Below are positions 17,529 through 26,540 of a DNA stretch of 64,000 bases, one piece after another; the stretch's first letter is position 1, and each line of letters opens with the position of its first letter. The position numbers were made by a program, and so were the translations under genes. The notes below the pieces were generated by a model that made no database searches, was not told the origin of the DNA, and saw only the letters and a program-made list of their open reading frames with translations. Where the stretch lies: positions 1 to 64,000 of the forward strand of contig JAIRJZ010000038.1 in assembly GCA_031260355.1 (NCBI GenBank), read 5' to 3'. Source of the stretch: Burkholderiales bacterium. Its GTDB lineage: Bacteria > Pseudomonadota > Gammaproteobacteria > Burkholderiales > Casimicrobiaceae.

Positions 17529-20369
17529 TCAGGCTTTACGGGTGGTCTTCTTCGCCACCTTTTTGGCAGCCACTTTAGCGGCGGTTTTCCTGACCGCCGT
17601 TTTCTTGGCGACCGTTTTCTTCGCCACGGTTTTTTTCACCGCCAACTCTTTCACGGCTTTAACCGCTGTTCTTTTAGCGGTTGTCTTTTTCGTCACGCGT
17701 CTGCCGCCGCCGGCGTCTTCCTTCGCCGCCAGCAGACCGAGTGCCTCTTCAAGCGTCAATGTTTCGATGTTGTGCGCCGCCGGCACCGTGGCGTTCACGC
17801 CATTGTGTTTCACATACGGACCGAAACGTCCGCTGAAAAGCTCGACCGGCACGCCGTCGTCGGGGTGTGCGCCGAGACTACGCAACGGCTTGGCCGCTCG
17901 CGACCCGCGCTCTTTGCCGCCTTCGCCGCGCGGCTCGAACTCGAAACCGATCTTGCCGTCGGGCTGCACGATGAGATACGCCGAAAACGGTCGCTTGGTA
18001 CGCATCGAAACGAATTGCAGCAAGCCGGTCTTGCCGCTCTTCAACAATTTTTCCATCTGTTCGCGGACGATTTCCCGTTGCAGAATCGTCCGCCCCGAAC
18101 GGAAATCGCAAGTCTTGTCAGCGCCGGTTGTCTTCTCGCACACATAGGCGTTGCCGCGCTCGAAAACCCGCGCCTTGCATTTCGGACAATCGCCGAGCGG
18201 CGACTGATCACCGAAATCGACCGGCTCGCCGTTATCGGCTTCGTCGCCGTTGCCGAAATCGAACACCACTTCAGAAGCGTCATTCATTTTCAGCTTCGCC
18301 GAAAACGCCCGGCCCAGTCGGCTGCGAAAACCTTCGAGCGGCCCGATCTCCCGCGTCTTCAGCAGAATGTCAGCTTCGATCGCCTCCAGTTGGCGTCCGC
18401 CCATGATTTTCCAGAAACCGAAGTCGCAAGCTTCGTTGACGCACTGGAACTTCTTGTATTTTTCATGCACCTCGTCGCCGCACTTCGGACACGGCTCGTG
18501 CAGCGTCGCGAAATCGCCGGGGATTGTATCGCTCTCGTAATTCTTCGCCTGTCCGACGATGCGCTCGGTCATCTTGACGATGTCGCGCATGAAGGCTTCG
18601 CGCTTGATCTTGCCGCGCTCCATCTCACCCAGTTTGTATTCCCACTCGGCGGTCAACTCCGGCGAGAACAGTTCGGGAATGCCCAGCCCGTGCAACAGCG
18701 TCATCAGCGAAAAAGCCTTGGCGGTCGGAATCAGCTCTTTTCCTTCGCGGTATGCATAGCGTTCCTGCAACAGCCCTTCGATGGTCTGCGCCCGCGTCGC
18801 CGGCGTCCCCAATCCTTTTTCGCGCATCGCCTCGCGCAACTCGTCGTCTTCGATCGCCTTGCCGGCGCCTTCCATTGCCGACAGCAGCGTTGCTTCCGTA
18901 TAACGCGCCGGCGGTCGCGTGACTTGCGCCGACACTTCGACCTTTTCGGCAAGCGGTTTCTCGCCTTTTTTCAGCGGCACCAGCGATGCCTCGTCACCCT
19001 GCGCCTCCTTGCCGTACACCGTCAGATAACCGGGGCTGACCAGCACCTTGCCTTCGGTTTTGAACGCGTCCTTGCCGACGCGGCTGATTCGCGTCGTCAA
19101 CAAAGATTCTGCCGGAGGATAAAAGATCGCCAGAAAGCGACGCACCACCATATCGTAAAGCTTCGCTTCCAACTCATTCAGCGCCTTCGGCGTCGCCAGC
19201 GTCGGAATGATCGCGAAGTGATCGGAAATCTTGCTGTTGTCGAAAACGCGCTTGCTCGGCTTCACCCACTTTTGCTTCAGCACTTCACCGGCCAGCGCTC
19301 CGTAAGCATTGCTGTCGGCCAGCACTTTGAGCGTCGCCTTGACGGTACCGATGTAATCTTCCGGCAGCGCCCGCGCGTCGGTACGCGGATACGTCAACAC
19401 CTTGTGTTTTTCATAGAGCGCTTGCGCCAGCGACAACGTCGTCCGCGCCGAAAAACCGAAGCGGGTGTTGGCCTCGCGCTGCAACGTCGTCAAGTCGTAG
19501 AGCAGCGGCGAATTCTGCGTTGACGGCTTCGTTTCTTCCTCGACCGTGGCCGGCTTGCCGAGGCAACGCGCGGCGATGTCTTTTGCCGTCGCTTCGTTCC
19601 ACATCCGTTCGGCGCGCAGCTCCGGCGCCTCGTCCTGCTTCTTGAACGTTTCGTCGAACCAGCGCCCGGTGTACTCGCCGGCCTGCGCCTGAAAAGTGCC
19701 GATCAGTTCCCAGTAATGCTTCGGAATGAACGCCCGGATTTTTTTCTCGCGCTCGACGAGAATCGCCAGCGTCGGCGTCTGCACCCGGCCTACCGTCGTC
19801 AACTGGAAACCGCCCGATTTCGAGTTGAACGCCGTCATCGCCCGCGTGCCGTTAATGCCAACCAGCCAGTCGGATTCCGATCGGCAAGTCGCCGCGTCGG
19901 CCAGCGGCAACATTTCCTTGTCCTTGCGCAGCGACTCGAAGCCCTCACAAATCGCCGCTTTGGTCATCGATTGCAGCCACAGCCGATGAACCGTCTTGTC
20001 GGCTTTGGCGTAACTCACGATGTAGCGGAAAATCAGTTCGCCCTCACGACCGGCGTCGCAGGCATTGATCAGCGCCGTCACATCCTTGCGCTTGATCAGT
20101 TTCAACAGTGTTTTCAGCCGGTCGGCGCTTTTCTCAATCGGCTTTAATTCGAATTTCGACGGAATCGCCGGCAAATGCGCGAACGTCCACTTGCCGCGTT
20201 TGACTTCCTCCTCCTCCGGCATCCCGATTTCGAGCAGGTGGCCGACCGCCGAAGAGAGAACGTATTCGTCGCTCTCGTAATAGTCGCCATGACGGGTAAA
20301 TCCGCCCAGCGCCCGCGAGATGTCGGCAGCGACGGACGGTTTTTCGGCAATGATCAGGCTTTTGCTCAT
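17529..20369 (-). CDS. topB: DNA topoisomerase III, betaproteobacterial long form
   Basis: Type IA topoisomerase that relaxes and decatenates DNA. The Toprim domain opens the protein ([14 protein letters not shown]) with the DxE-type [13 protein letters not shown]; the catalytic tyrosine is in [31 protein letters not shown] is the TopB signature. C-terminal cysteine clusters ([34 protein letters not shown]) resemble topoisomerase I zinc modules. The last about 55 residues are Lys/Ala/Thr repeats like KKTVAKKT, similar to histone H1-like tails, suggesting nonspecific DNA binding. The ATG at 20369 gives 946 residues; the frame is open 52 codons more, but the conserved N-terminus starts here. 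Confidence 0.94.
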   Translation of the reverse strand: MSKSLIIAEKPSVAADISRALGGFTRHGDYYESDEYVLSSAVGHLLEIGMPEEEEVKRGKWTFAHLPAIPSKFELKPIEKSADRLKTLLKLIKRKDVTALINACDAGREGELIFRYIVSYAKADKTVHRLWLQSMTKAAICEGFESLRKDKEMLPLADAATCRSESDWLVGINGTRAMTAFNSKSGGFQLTTVGRVQTPTLAILVEREKKIRAFIPKHYWELIGTFQAQAGEYTGRWFDETFKKQDEAPELRAERMWNEATAKDIAARCLGKPATVEEETKPSTQNSPLLYDLTTLQREANTRFGFSARTTLSLAQALYEKHKVLTYPRTDARALPEDYIGTVKATLKVLADSNAYGALAGEVLKQKWVKPSKRVFDNSKISDHFAIIPTLATPKALNELEAKLYDMVVRRFLAIFYPPAESLLTTRISRVGKDAFKTEGKVLVSPGYLTVYGKEAQGDEASLVPLKKGEKPLAEKVEVSAQVTRPPARYTEATLLSAMEGAGKAIEDDELREAMREKGLGTPATRAQTIEGLLQERYAYREGKELIPTAKAFSLMTLLHGLGIPELFSPELTAEWEYKLGEMERGKIKREAFMRDIVKMTERIVGQAKNYESDTIPGDFATLHEPCPKCGDEVHEKYKKFQCVNEACDFGFWKIMGGRQLEAIEADILLKTREIGPLEGFRSRLGRAFSAKLKMNDASEVVFDFGNGDEADNGEPVDFGDQSPLGDCPKCKARVFERGNAYVCEKTTGADKTCDFRSGRTILQREIVREQMEKLLKSGKTGLLQFVSMRTKRPFSAYLIVQPDGKIGFEFEPRGEGGKERGSRAAKPLRSLGAHPDDGVPVELFSGRFGPYVKHNGVNATVPAAHNIETLTLEEALGLLAAKEDAGGGRRVTKKTTAKRTAVKAVKELAVKKTVAKKTVAKKTAVRKTAAKVAAKKVAKKTTRKA

Positions 20370-20520
20370 GATGTCCAGAAAATATCGGAAAAAGTTCGGC
20401 GGCCACCCCAAGCTTGATTTCGACCGCTTCAGCCGTGCGATGGTACGGAGGAAAAGCCGGTGAAGCAAGCGGTTCCGGAAATCAGGAATCAGGCGCCGGA
20501 AAATCGAGCCTCCGGATTGT

Positions 20521-20546
20521 GGCATTCCGGTAAACGCCGGGATGCC
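20521..20546. other. Stem-loop between doc and topB
   Basis: GGCATTCCGG (20521-20530) and CCGGGATGCC (20537-20546) form a 10-bp stem with one G-U pair and a 6-base loop. It lies just after the toxin stop on the minus strand, upstream of topB. No U-run follows, so terminator activity is doubtful. Confidence 0.4.
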
Positions 20547-20567
20547 GAAAGCATCTCTTCCGACAGA

Positions 20568-20960
20568 TCAGCGCATCGCACCAAAAAACCGCTCACGGAA
20601 CCACTGCGCAAGCTGGCGCTCTTCGATCGTCCCAGCCGCCAGCGCTTCGGTGATCCGGACGGCTTCAACAGGATCAAAGTGCAGTTGATACCCGTTGTCT
20701 GCCAGGAAAAGCCGTGCCACGACCCAGGCCGTGCGCTTATTGCCGTCCATGAAACCGTGGTTGCGCGCCAAACCATAGGCATAAGCGGCAGCCAAGTCGG
20801 CAATGTCCGGCTCTCCATAAGAAACAAGCTGCTGCGGCCTCGCCAAAGCGGCTTCAACGGCATTCCGGTCTCGTATTCCGCTCCTTCCGCCATGCTCGGC
20901 AAGTTGTCGGTCATGAACGGCATAGACGACTGCCGCGCCGACCCAGCGCCAAGCGCTCAC
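20568..20960 (-). CDS. doc: Doc-type toxin (Fic/Doc family)
   Basis: Toxin of a type II toxin-antitoxin module. Phage P1 Doc, the best known relative, phosphorylates EF-Tu and stops translation. The 130-residue size and the motif HGFMDGNKRTAW (consensus HxFx[D/N]xNKR) identify it, together with RSGIRDRNAVEAALARPQQ and AAAYAYGLARNHGF, which are typical of the death-on-curing group. The start is GTG at 20960, overlapping the antitoxin stop as GTGA, so toxin translation depends on the antitoxin being translated. It sits between dprA and topB. Confidence 0.88.
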   Translation of the reverse strand: MSAWRWVGAAVVYAVHDRQLAEHGGRSGIRDRNAVEAALARPQQLVSYGEPDIADLAAAYAYGLARNHGFMDGNKRTAWVVARLFLADNGYQLHFDPVEAVRITEALAAGTIEERQLAQWFRERFFGAMR

Positions 20961-21184
20961 TTTGCCAGCGCCCGCAGGATTTCGCGATCGTCGTGCATGA
21001 TTCCCTCTGCCAAGGTCATCTGGCGCTCGAAGTCGGGGCTGTACGGCGTCAGGCGATAACCGCCGTCGGGTGTTTCGGTCAGATAAACCGTATCGCCTTT
21101 CTGTATCCTGAGGCGAGCCATCGCCTCTTTGGTGAGGATGAAACCGGCAGAAGCGCCTACTGTTGTGACTTTGAAGCTAAGCAT
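20957..21184 (-). CDS. AbrB/MazE-type antitoxin paired with Doc
   Basis: DNA-binding antitoxin of the pair. The 75-residue protein has a SpoVT/AbrB swapped-hairpin N-terminus (FKVTTVGASAGFILTKEAMARLRIQKGDTVYLTETPDGG) and a charged C-terminal tail likely to wrap the toxin. Doc is more often paired with Phd; an AbrB-type partner is a known alternative. The start ATG 21184 has GGAGGC seven bases upstream. An AT-rich perfect palindrome lies just upstream and is the probable autoregulatory operator. Confidence 0.85.
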   Translation of the reverse strand: MLSFKVTTVGASAGFILTKEAMARLRIQKGDTVYLTETPDGGYRLTPYSPDFERQMTLAEGIMHDDREILRALAK

Positions 21185-21193
21185 AAAGCCTCC

Positions 21194-21213
21194 TATATAA
21201 TCATTATTATATA
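21194..21213 (-). promoter_or_regulatory. Operator/promoter palindrome of the toxin-antitoxin pair
   Basis: TATATAAT and ATTATATA form a perfect 8-bp inverted repeat separated by CATT, in an otherwise GC-rich sequence, ten bases upstream of the antitoxin ATG and directly before its ribosome site. It overlaps TATAAT-like -10 sequences in both strands. This is the usual arrangement for an operon repressed by its own antitoxin. Confidence 0.6.
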
Positions 21214-21359
21214 AAAGCCTCCAGAAAATCAAGAAAACCGGAGCTTGCCGCACATGGTGCCGACGATTTCCCGTTCCCGCGCAAGAAATTGACGGTGAAG
21301 TAACGCCTATTCATCGCAGGGGATGCAAAACGCTTTGCTCCCTCTGCGGCTCAACACCA

Positions 21360-22484
21360 TCAACCGCGGGTTTGCCAGCGCCCGCCGGGTAAAGCCGCTA
21401 CATGCTCTTGCAGCTCGAGCACCACCAGCTCCGCCTGCAAGGCATCGGCACTGCGGCCGGTGCGCGCCACCAGAGTATCGAGATCGACCGGATCATGGCC
21501 GAGCGCCGCCAGCAAACCCGTTTCGTCGGTAGTGCTCTGGTTCTCCGCGGTTTCCTGCGTCCCGGTGGGTGTCATCGGTGCTGCTGGCGACGGCGGCGGC
21601 CGCCGCAACGACGGCAGCTCGTCGAGGATGTCTTGCGCCGTTTCGACGAGCTTGGCGCCTTCACGAATCAGTTTGTGGCAACCTTTGGAAAACGGCGAAT
21701 GGATCGACCCCGGCACAGCGAACACTTCGCGCCCCTGTTCGCCCGCCAGCCGCGCCGTGATCAGCGACCCCGACGACAGTGACGCTTCGACGACGAGCAC
21801 GCCCTGCGCCAGCCCACTGATGATCCGGTTGCGGCGCGGGAAATTGGCCGGTAGCGGCGGCGTACCCGGCAAAAATTCGGAAAGGATGCCTCCTTTCGCG
21901 GCGAGCTTGTGCGCGAGCGCGTGGTTGCGCGCCGGATACACCCGATCCGGGCCGGTGCCGATCACCGCCAGACTGGAACCCGTGCCTTCCAGGCCGCCCT
22001 CGTGAGCAGCCGCGTCAATGCCCAGCGCCATGCCGGAGATGATGGTCACGCCCGCCTGCGACAACGCGGCAGCGAAAGCGCGAGCATTGTCCTGCCCCTG
22101 CGGCGTCGCGTTGCGGCTGCCGACAATGGCCAGCGCCGGGCGCGACAGCAAAGCTCTTTGGCCGACGAAAAAGAACACCGGCGGCGCGTCGTTCAATTCG
22201 AGCAATGCCGACGGATAATCGGGGTCGTCCCAAGTGATCAGTTGATGCCCCTCTCCGACCAGCCAGTCCCGCGCTACCGCCAGCCGTTCGGAATCGGGCG
22301 TCTGCAAACGCGCCAGCGTCGCCTTCGGCACGAAGGGTGTCAGCCCCGCCGGTGCCGCCGCCAGCACCGCCTCCGGTGTGCCGAATTCGCGCAGAAGCCG
22401 CGCCAGCACCGGCGCCGACAGCCCCCATAACGCCAACGCCACCCACGCTTGCGCGCGGGTGGCGTTGTTGGTATGACTCGTCAT
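21360..22484 (-). CDS. dprA: DNA processing protein DprA
   Basis: Loads RecA on incoming single-stranded DNA during natural transformation. It has an N-terminal SAM-like helical part, the Rossmann-like core (LAIVGSRNATPQGQ, ISGMALGIDAAAHEG, VIGTGPDRVYPARN, PRRNRIISGLAQGVLVVEA), and a C-terminal winged-helix DML1-like domain after a Pro/Thr linker. 374 residues, typical. It follows the LysM gene by 13 bases on the same strand, a pairing common in betaproteobacteria. Confidence 0.95.
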   Translation of the reverse strand: MTSHTNNATRAQAWVALALWGLSAPVLARLLREFGTPEAVLAAAPAGLTPFVPKATLARLQTPDSERLAVARDWLVGEGHQLITWDDPDYPSALLELNDAPPVFFFVGQRALLSRPALAIVGSRNATPQGQDNARAFAAALSQAGVTIISGMALGIDAAAHEGGLEGTGSSLAVIGTGPDRVYPARNHALAHKLAAKGGILSEFLPGTPPLPANFPRRNRIISGLAQGVLVVEASLSSGSLITARLAGEQGREVFAVPGSIHSPFSKGCHKLIREGAKLVETAQDILDELPSLRRPPPSPAAPMTPTGTQETAENQSTTDETGLLAALGHDPVDLDTLVARTGRSADALQAELVVLELQEHVAALPGGRWQTRG

Positions 22485-22497
22485 CCGTCGGGCTGGC

Positions 22498-23625
22498 TTA
22501 CGGGTTACGCGCGAAGTCGCCGACGTTTACCGGATCGGTCGTGTTGAGCGTCATCGCATACGAAGCATTGTCAAACACGCGAAAGACGAAGAGCAGCGCG
22601 ATCCGCTCATCGGGCACTTTGATCCGGTTCGGCTGCTGATACCAGGTCGTATTGTCAAAGCCGCGAATGATTTGCTCACGAGCGGTGTTCGGGCGCGGGT
22701 CGGCAATCGGCTCCACCTGCCGGTACACCGCCAGCACGTTACCGACTTCGACGCCCTGCTTCTCGCCCTGATCGATCACGACGATTTCGCGGCGTCCCAT
22801 TTCGGTTGCGCCACGGAACGAGGAAACGATGAAGGCTTCGACTTGGTGAGCCGGCGCATGCGGCGCGTAATTGACCACCACTTCACTCGGCACCGGTACC
22901 AGCCGGTCACCGATACTGATTTCTTCACTTGCCGAAAGAATCCGCAGCGTACTTGCTTCGTTGACGTCACCGCCGAACCGTTCAACTTCGGCATTTCCAA
23001 GGTACCGGTACTCGACCCCCAGCAACTTGCCGCCGATGTCACGAATTGATTTGCCCGGACGGAAGAGGTTCCAGCGCGTCCCTTTATCAGGCGTCACGCC
23101 GATCGCATAGACGAGGTCGTTGGCGCCTCGCAAGATACGACCGCGCTCGCGCCCTTCGACGATTTCTGCCGCTTTGGCAAGCCCGTCAATACCGGCAATG
23201 AACGAGCGGGTCAGAAACGGTTCGATATCGCCCGACGGAATGCTCGGAATTTCCGCATGCGGCAGCGATGATACGCGCACCGTCGGCGAAAGTTTTTCGA
23301 TCGACAAACGCGGTTCGCCGCTACCGTCGCCGCCTCCGGTCCACGACAAGACGATCACATCGCCCGGATAAATCCGGTGCGGGTTCTTGATCTGGTCTTT
23401 GTTCATATTCCAGATCTCGGGCCAGCGCCACGGTTTGTCCAGATATTTTCCGGCGATGCCCCAGAGCGTATCGCCTTTGACCACCGTATAGCGATCCGGC
23501 GCATCGCCACGAACGGTCAGCCTTTCGGCACCGTCCGTCGTCTGCGCGACGGCACTCCAGCTCAAACAAACTGCTGCGATCAGAGCAAAGGCCTTGGCGG
23601 CCGTGTTAGACTTTTGGCGCATCAT
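22498..23625 (-). CDS. LysM-domain secreted protein
   Basis: Probable periplasmic peptidoglycan-binding protein. A signal peptide (KAFALIAAVCLSWSAVAQ) is followed by one LysM domain (YTVVKGDTLWGIAGKYLDKPWRWPEIWNMN...NPHRIYPGDVIVL) and a long C-terminal region of unknown fold. Genes of this layout lie next to dprA in many betaproteobacteria. The ATG at 23625 is chosen over an upstream TTG because GAGAGGGG lies six bases before it. It is divergent from def; the 113-base gap should hold both promoters. Confidence 0.9.
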   Translation of the reverse strand: MMRQKSNTAAKAFALIAAVCLSWSAVAQTTDGAERLTVRGDAPDRYTVVKGDTLWGIAGKYLDKPWRWPEIWNMNKDQIKNPHRIYPGDVIVLSWTGGGDGSGEPRLSIEKLSPTVRVSSLPHAEIPSIPSGDIEPFLTRSFIAGIDGLAKAAEIVEGRERGRILRGANDLVYAIGVTPDKGTRWNLFRPGKSIRDIGGKLLGVEYRYLGNAEVERFGGDVNEASTLRILSASEEISIGDRLVPVPSEVVVNYAPHAPAHQVEAFIVSSFRGATEMGRREIVVIDQGEKQGVEVGNVLAVYRQVEPIADPRPNTAREQIIRGFDNTTWYQQPNRIKVPDERIALLFVFRVFDNASYAMTLNTTDPVNVGDFARNP

Positions 23626-23738
23626 GAAATCCCCTCTCAATGGGAAAGCGGGTGTTGATTCCCGAATAAACTACCACAAAATAAGGACTTGCAACGCATT
23701 TTGCATGCAAAACCTGCATTGTTTTCACGGAGTGTTGT

Positions 23739-24242
23739 ATGGCCTTGCTTCCCGTGCTCGAATACCCTGATCCCCGGTTGCGAACCGTCGCCAAACCGGT
23801 GGACGAAATCACACCGGAAATACGGCAGTTGATCCGCGACATGGCCGAAACCATGTACGCGGCTCCCGGCATCGGGTTGGCCGCCACGCAGGTGGATCAC
23901 CATCTGCAAATCATCGTGATCGACCTTTCCGAGACCAAAAACGCGCTTCTGGTACTGATCAACCCGGAAATCATCGAAAGCGATGGCGACATTTACGGCG
24001 AAGAAGGTTGTTTGTCGGTTCCCGGTTATTACGATGAAATAAAGCGTGCCGAAACCATCACGGTTCGGGCGGTGAACGAAGAGGGTCAGAGCTACGAGTT
24101 CGACGCCGACGGTCTGCTGGCGGTATGCATACAGCACGAAGTTGACCATTTGCACGGGAAGGTCTTCGTTGACTATTTGTCGCTGCTGAAACGTTCGCGC
24201 GTTACCGCCAAGTTGCGCAAACAGCGGCGAATAACCATGTAA
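23739..24242 (+). CDS. def: Peptide deformylase
   Basis: Removes the N-formyl group from nascent proteins in the cytoplasm. The three family motifs are intact: [14 protein letters not shown] (metal ligand C91) and QHEVDH (H133 and H137 ligands, E134 catalytic). 167 residues, typical. It is followed by fmt on the same strand with a 68-base gap, the usual def-fmt pair. Confidence 0.97.
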   Translation: MALLPVLEYPDPRLRTVAKPVDEITPEIRQLIRDMAETMYAAPGIGLAATQVDHHLQIIVIDLSETKNALLVLINPEIIESDGDIYGEEGCLSVPGYYDEIKRAETITVRAVNEEGQSYEFDADGLLAVCIQHEVDHLHGKVFVDYLSLLKRSRVTAKLRKQRRITM

Positions 24243-24310
24243 CTTCGCCTTTCCGCCTCCTTTCTCGCCCGTTTCGCGCCCCCCCCGATCACCTCTACCT
24301 CCATTCCAAA

Positions 24311-25243
24311 ATGCGCCTCGCCTTTGCCGGTACACCCGATTTTGCCGCCACCATCCTTTCCGCACTTATTGACAACGGCTTCACTCCGGAGTTTGTGCTC
24401 ACTCAGCCTGACCGCGCACAAGGAAGGGGTTTGAAGCTGACCGCCTCGCCAGTCAAACAACTCGCCTCGGCTCACACCATTCCGATATTTCAGCCGCCGA
24501 CGCTGAAAACCGCCGACGCGCGGGCGCCGCTGCTGGCGCAACCGCTCGATGTGCTGGTGGTCGCCGCTTACGGTCTGATTCTGCCGCCGCCGATTCTCGA
24601 ATGGCCCCGCTTCGGCTGCTTGAACGTGCATGCCTCGCTGCTGCCGCGCTGGCGCGGCGCGGCACCGATCCAGCACGCTATTCTGGCCGGTGACGCCCAA
24701 ACCGGCATCACGCTGATGCAAATGGACGCCGGTCTCGATACCGGCGCAATGATTGCGACGCGGGAAGTGCCGATCAGACCCGACGATACCGCCGGTAGTC
24801 TGCACGATGCCCTCGCCGCCACCGGCGTAACGCTGGCTGTCGATGTTCTGCGCCAACTAAAGAACGAAGGCGCTCTGCCCGGCGTCCCGCAAGATGGGGC
24901 GCTGGCCACCTACGCCGGAAAAATCGAAAAAGCGCACGCCCGCATCGACTGGGCGCAAGACGCCGCCGCCATCGAACGCGCCATTCGCGCCTTCAATCCC
25001 GTTCCGGGCGCACATACGCTGTTGCGCGGCTCCCCTCTCAAACTCTGGCGAGCCGCCGTTCTGCCGGGGATGGACGGCGCGATTCCCGGCACCGTACTGG
25101 CGGCGCACCCCCAAGGCATCGACATCGCCTGCCGGAGCGGCATTCTCCGAATCCTGGAATTACAGCCCGCTGGCGGCAAGCGGCAAACGGCAGCGGCTTT
25201 TTTGGCGGGACATTCGTTGCCGCCGGGATGCCAAGCAGGATAG
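24311..25243 (+). CDS. fmt: Methionyl-tRNA formyltransferase
   Basis: Formylates initiator Met-tRNA using 10-formyl-THF. It has an N-terminal formyltransferase domain with the catalytic Asn/His region NVHASLLPRWRGAAPIQ and DAGLDTGAM, then the C-terminal OB-like domain (IRAFNPVPGAHTLLRG). 310 residues, normal. The usual downstream partner rsmB is not here; a regulator gene follows instead. Confidence 0.97.
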   Translation: MRLAFAGTPDFAATILSALIDNGFTPEFVLTQPDRAQGRGLKLTASPVKQLASAHTIPIFQPPTLKTADARAPLLAQPLDVLVVAAYGLILPPPILEWPRFGCLNVHASLLPRWRGAAPIQHAILAGDAQTGITLMQMDAGLDTGAMIATREVPIRPDDTAGSLHDALAATGVTLAVDVLRQLKNEGALPGVPQDGALATYAGKIEKAHARIDWAQDAAAIERAIRAFNPVPGAHTLLRGSPLKLWRAAVLPGMDGAIPGTVLAAHPQGIDIACRSGILRILELQPAGGKRQTAAAFLAGHSLPPGCQAG

Positions 25244-25362
25244 GTCACGGCAGCGCCTTGGCGCCGACCATGACATGCGTGTTAACCACACGCTCTATCC
25301 GGTTTATTTCGTGAAAAACACCGGTTTTTTGAATTCCTGCCGTTGACCTCACCAATCATCTC

Positions 25363-25389
25363 ATCGACAATTGCTAATATCTATATAAT
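25363..25389 (+). promoter_or_regulatory. Probable promoter of the Rrf2-type regulator
   Basis: A TATAAT box at 25384-25389 lies 15 bases after TCGACA, within an AT-rich patch (AATATCTATATAATATAC) that contrasts with its surroundings. Rrf2 proteins bind AT-rich dyads of this sort, so the patch may also be an autoregulatory site. It lies about 35 bases before the start codon. Confidence 0.5.
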
Positions 25390-25424
25390 ATACTTTCTTA
25401 CAAGAGGGGGCTTTTGTAACAATC

Positions 25425-25880
25425 ATGCGACTAAATACTTTTACCGACTATTCGCTGCGCACGTTGATTTATCTGGCGCTCAAAGATACTTCTCTGGTGA
25501 CGCGCCGGGAAATCGCTGGTGCTCATGAAATCTCCGATAACCATTTGATGAAAGTCGTCAATTTTTTATCGCGCCAGGGCTACATCGAAACCACGCGCGG
25601 CAAAGGCGGCGGTATGCGGCTGGCGCGCGCACCGGAGAAAATCAACATCGGTAAAGTGGTTCACGATTGTGAATCCGATATCCCGCTCATCGTCTGCTTC
25701 AAATGCAACAGCCGGACGCAAGACAACAACAGTTGTCGGCTGAACGGCGTTTGCGCGCTCAAGGGGCTTCTGAGCGAAGCGCATCAGGCCATGTACAAAA
25801 CGCTGGAGCGCTACACGCTCGCTGACCTCCTCGTCAAAAAAACGGCGATGCAGCGGCGGCTGGGGTTGAAAGTCGGCTGA
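25425..25880 (+). CDS. Rrf2-family Fe-S regulator, NsrR-like
   Basis: Transcription regulator sensing nitric oxide or Fe-S status. A winged-helix DNA-binding domain (LNTFTDYSLRTLIYLAL...RREIAGAHEISDNHLMKVVNFLSRQGYIETTRGKGGGMRLA) is very close to NsrR. C104 and C110 have the C-x5-C spacing used for the cluster, with C91 or C94 as the likely third ligand. NsrR is favoured over IscR because of the NHLMKVVN and ETTRGKGGG pattern. 151 residues. No obvious target operon is adjacent, and the gene appears monocistronic. Confidence 0.8.
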   Translation: MRLNTFTDYSLRTLIYLALKDTSLVTRREIAGAHEISDNHLMKVVNFLSRQGYIETTRGKGGGMRLARAPEKINIGKVVHDCESDIPLIVCFKCNSRTQDNNSCRLNGVCALKGLLSEAHQAMYKTLERYTLADLLVKKTAMQRRLGLKVG

Positions 25881-25916
25881 TCCGCAGCCGATGACGCTTC
25901 TTTGTCTGTCGTTGCA

Positions 25917-26540
25917 TCAGGTTTCTGACCGCTGAAAGCGGTACAGCGCCAGTTGCCCGAACACGTTCGGCAGAAGCGTCACCGGCGCGTCGCTCGCCAT
26001 CACCTGCCGCGCCAGCACCCGATAACCGCGCGCCGCCAGAAAGTGGTCGAAATCGCGGACAGTGCACAAATGGATGTTCGGCGTGTCGTACCACTGATAC
26101 GGCAACGATTCGGACATCGGCATCCGGCCGCGCAAAATCTGCCAGCGGTGCGACCAGTGCCCGAAGTTCGGAAAAGTGACGATCGCCTCGCGACCGACAC
26201 GCAACATGCCTTCGATCAGCCCCTCCAACCGGAGCACTGCCTGCAGGGTCTGCGACAAAATCACGCAGTCGAAACTGTTGTCAGCAAAATCGGCCAGCCC
26301 GCCTTCGAGATCGCGCTGCAACACGTTGATACGGTTGGCGATGCTGGCCTTGACGCCCTCGATCGAAATTTCGACGCCATAGCCCGTCACCTGCCGGGTT
26401 CGGCGCAAATACGCCAGCAAACTGCCGTCGCCGCAGCCCAGATCGAGCACCCGCGCGTTGGGCGTCACCCAGTTTGCAATCAACGAAAAATCGCTGCGCA
26501 CCGTCGCCGAAGCATTCCCTTTTTTGAGTTCGTTGTTCAT
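25917..26540 (-). CDS. metW: Methionine biosynthesis protein MetW
   Basis: SAM-dependent methyltransferase-like protein that acts with MetX in the acylhomoserine branch of methionine synthesis. The SAM-binding motif VLDLGCGDGSLLAYL and the MetW-typical GREAIVTFPNFGHWSHRW are clear. 207 residues. Its ATG at 26540 shares a base with the metX stop (TGATG), so the two are translationally coupled and share the riboswitch control upstream of metX. Confidence 0.95.
   Translation of the reverse strand: MNNELKKGNASATVRSDFSLIANWVTPNARVLDLGCGDGSLLAYLRRTRQVTGYGVEISIEGVKASIANRINVLQRDLEGGLADFADNSFDCVILSQTLQAVLRLEGLIEGMLRVGREAIVTFPNFGHWSHRWQILRGRMPMSESLPYQWYDTPNIHLCTVRDFDHFLAARGYRVLARQVMASDAPVTLLPNVFGQLALYRFQRSET

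Noticed and set aside
17772-19523. Long plus-strand ORF opposite topB
   Set aside because: Antisense shadow; the minus strand encodes a complete TopB with catalytic motifs.
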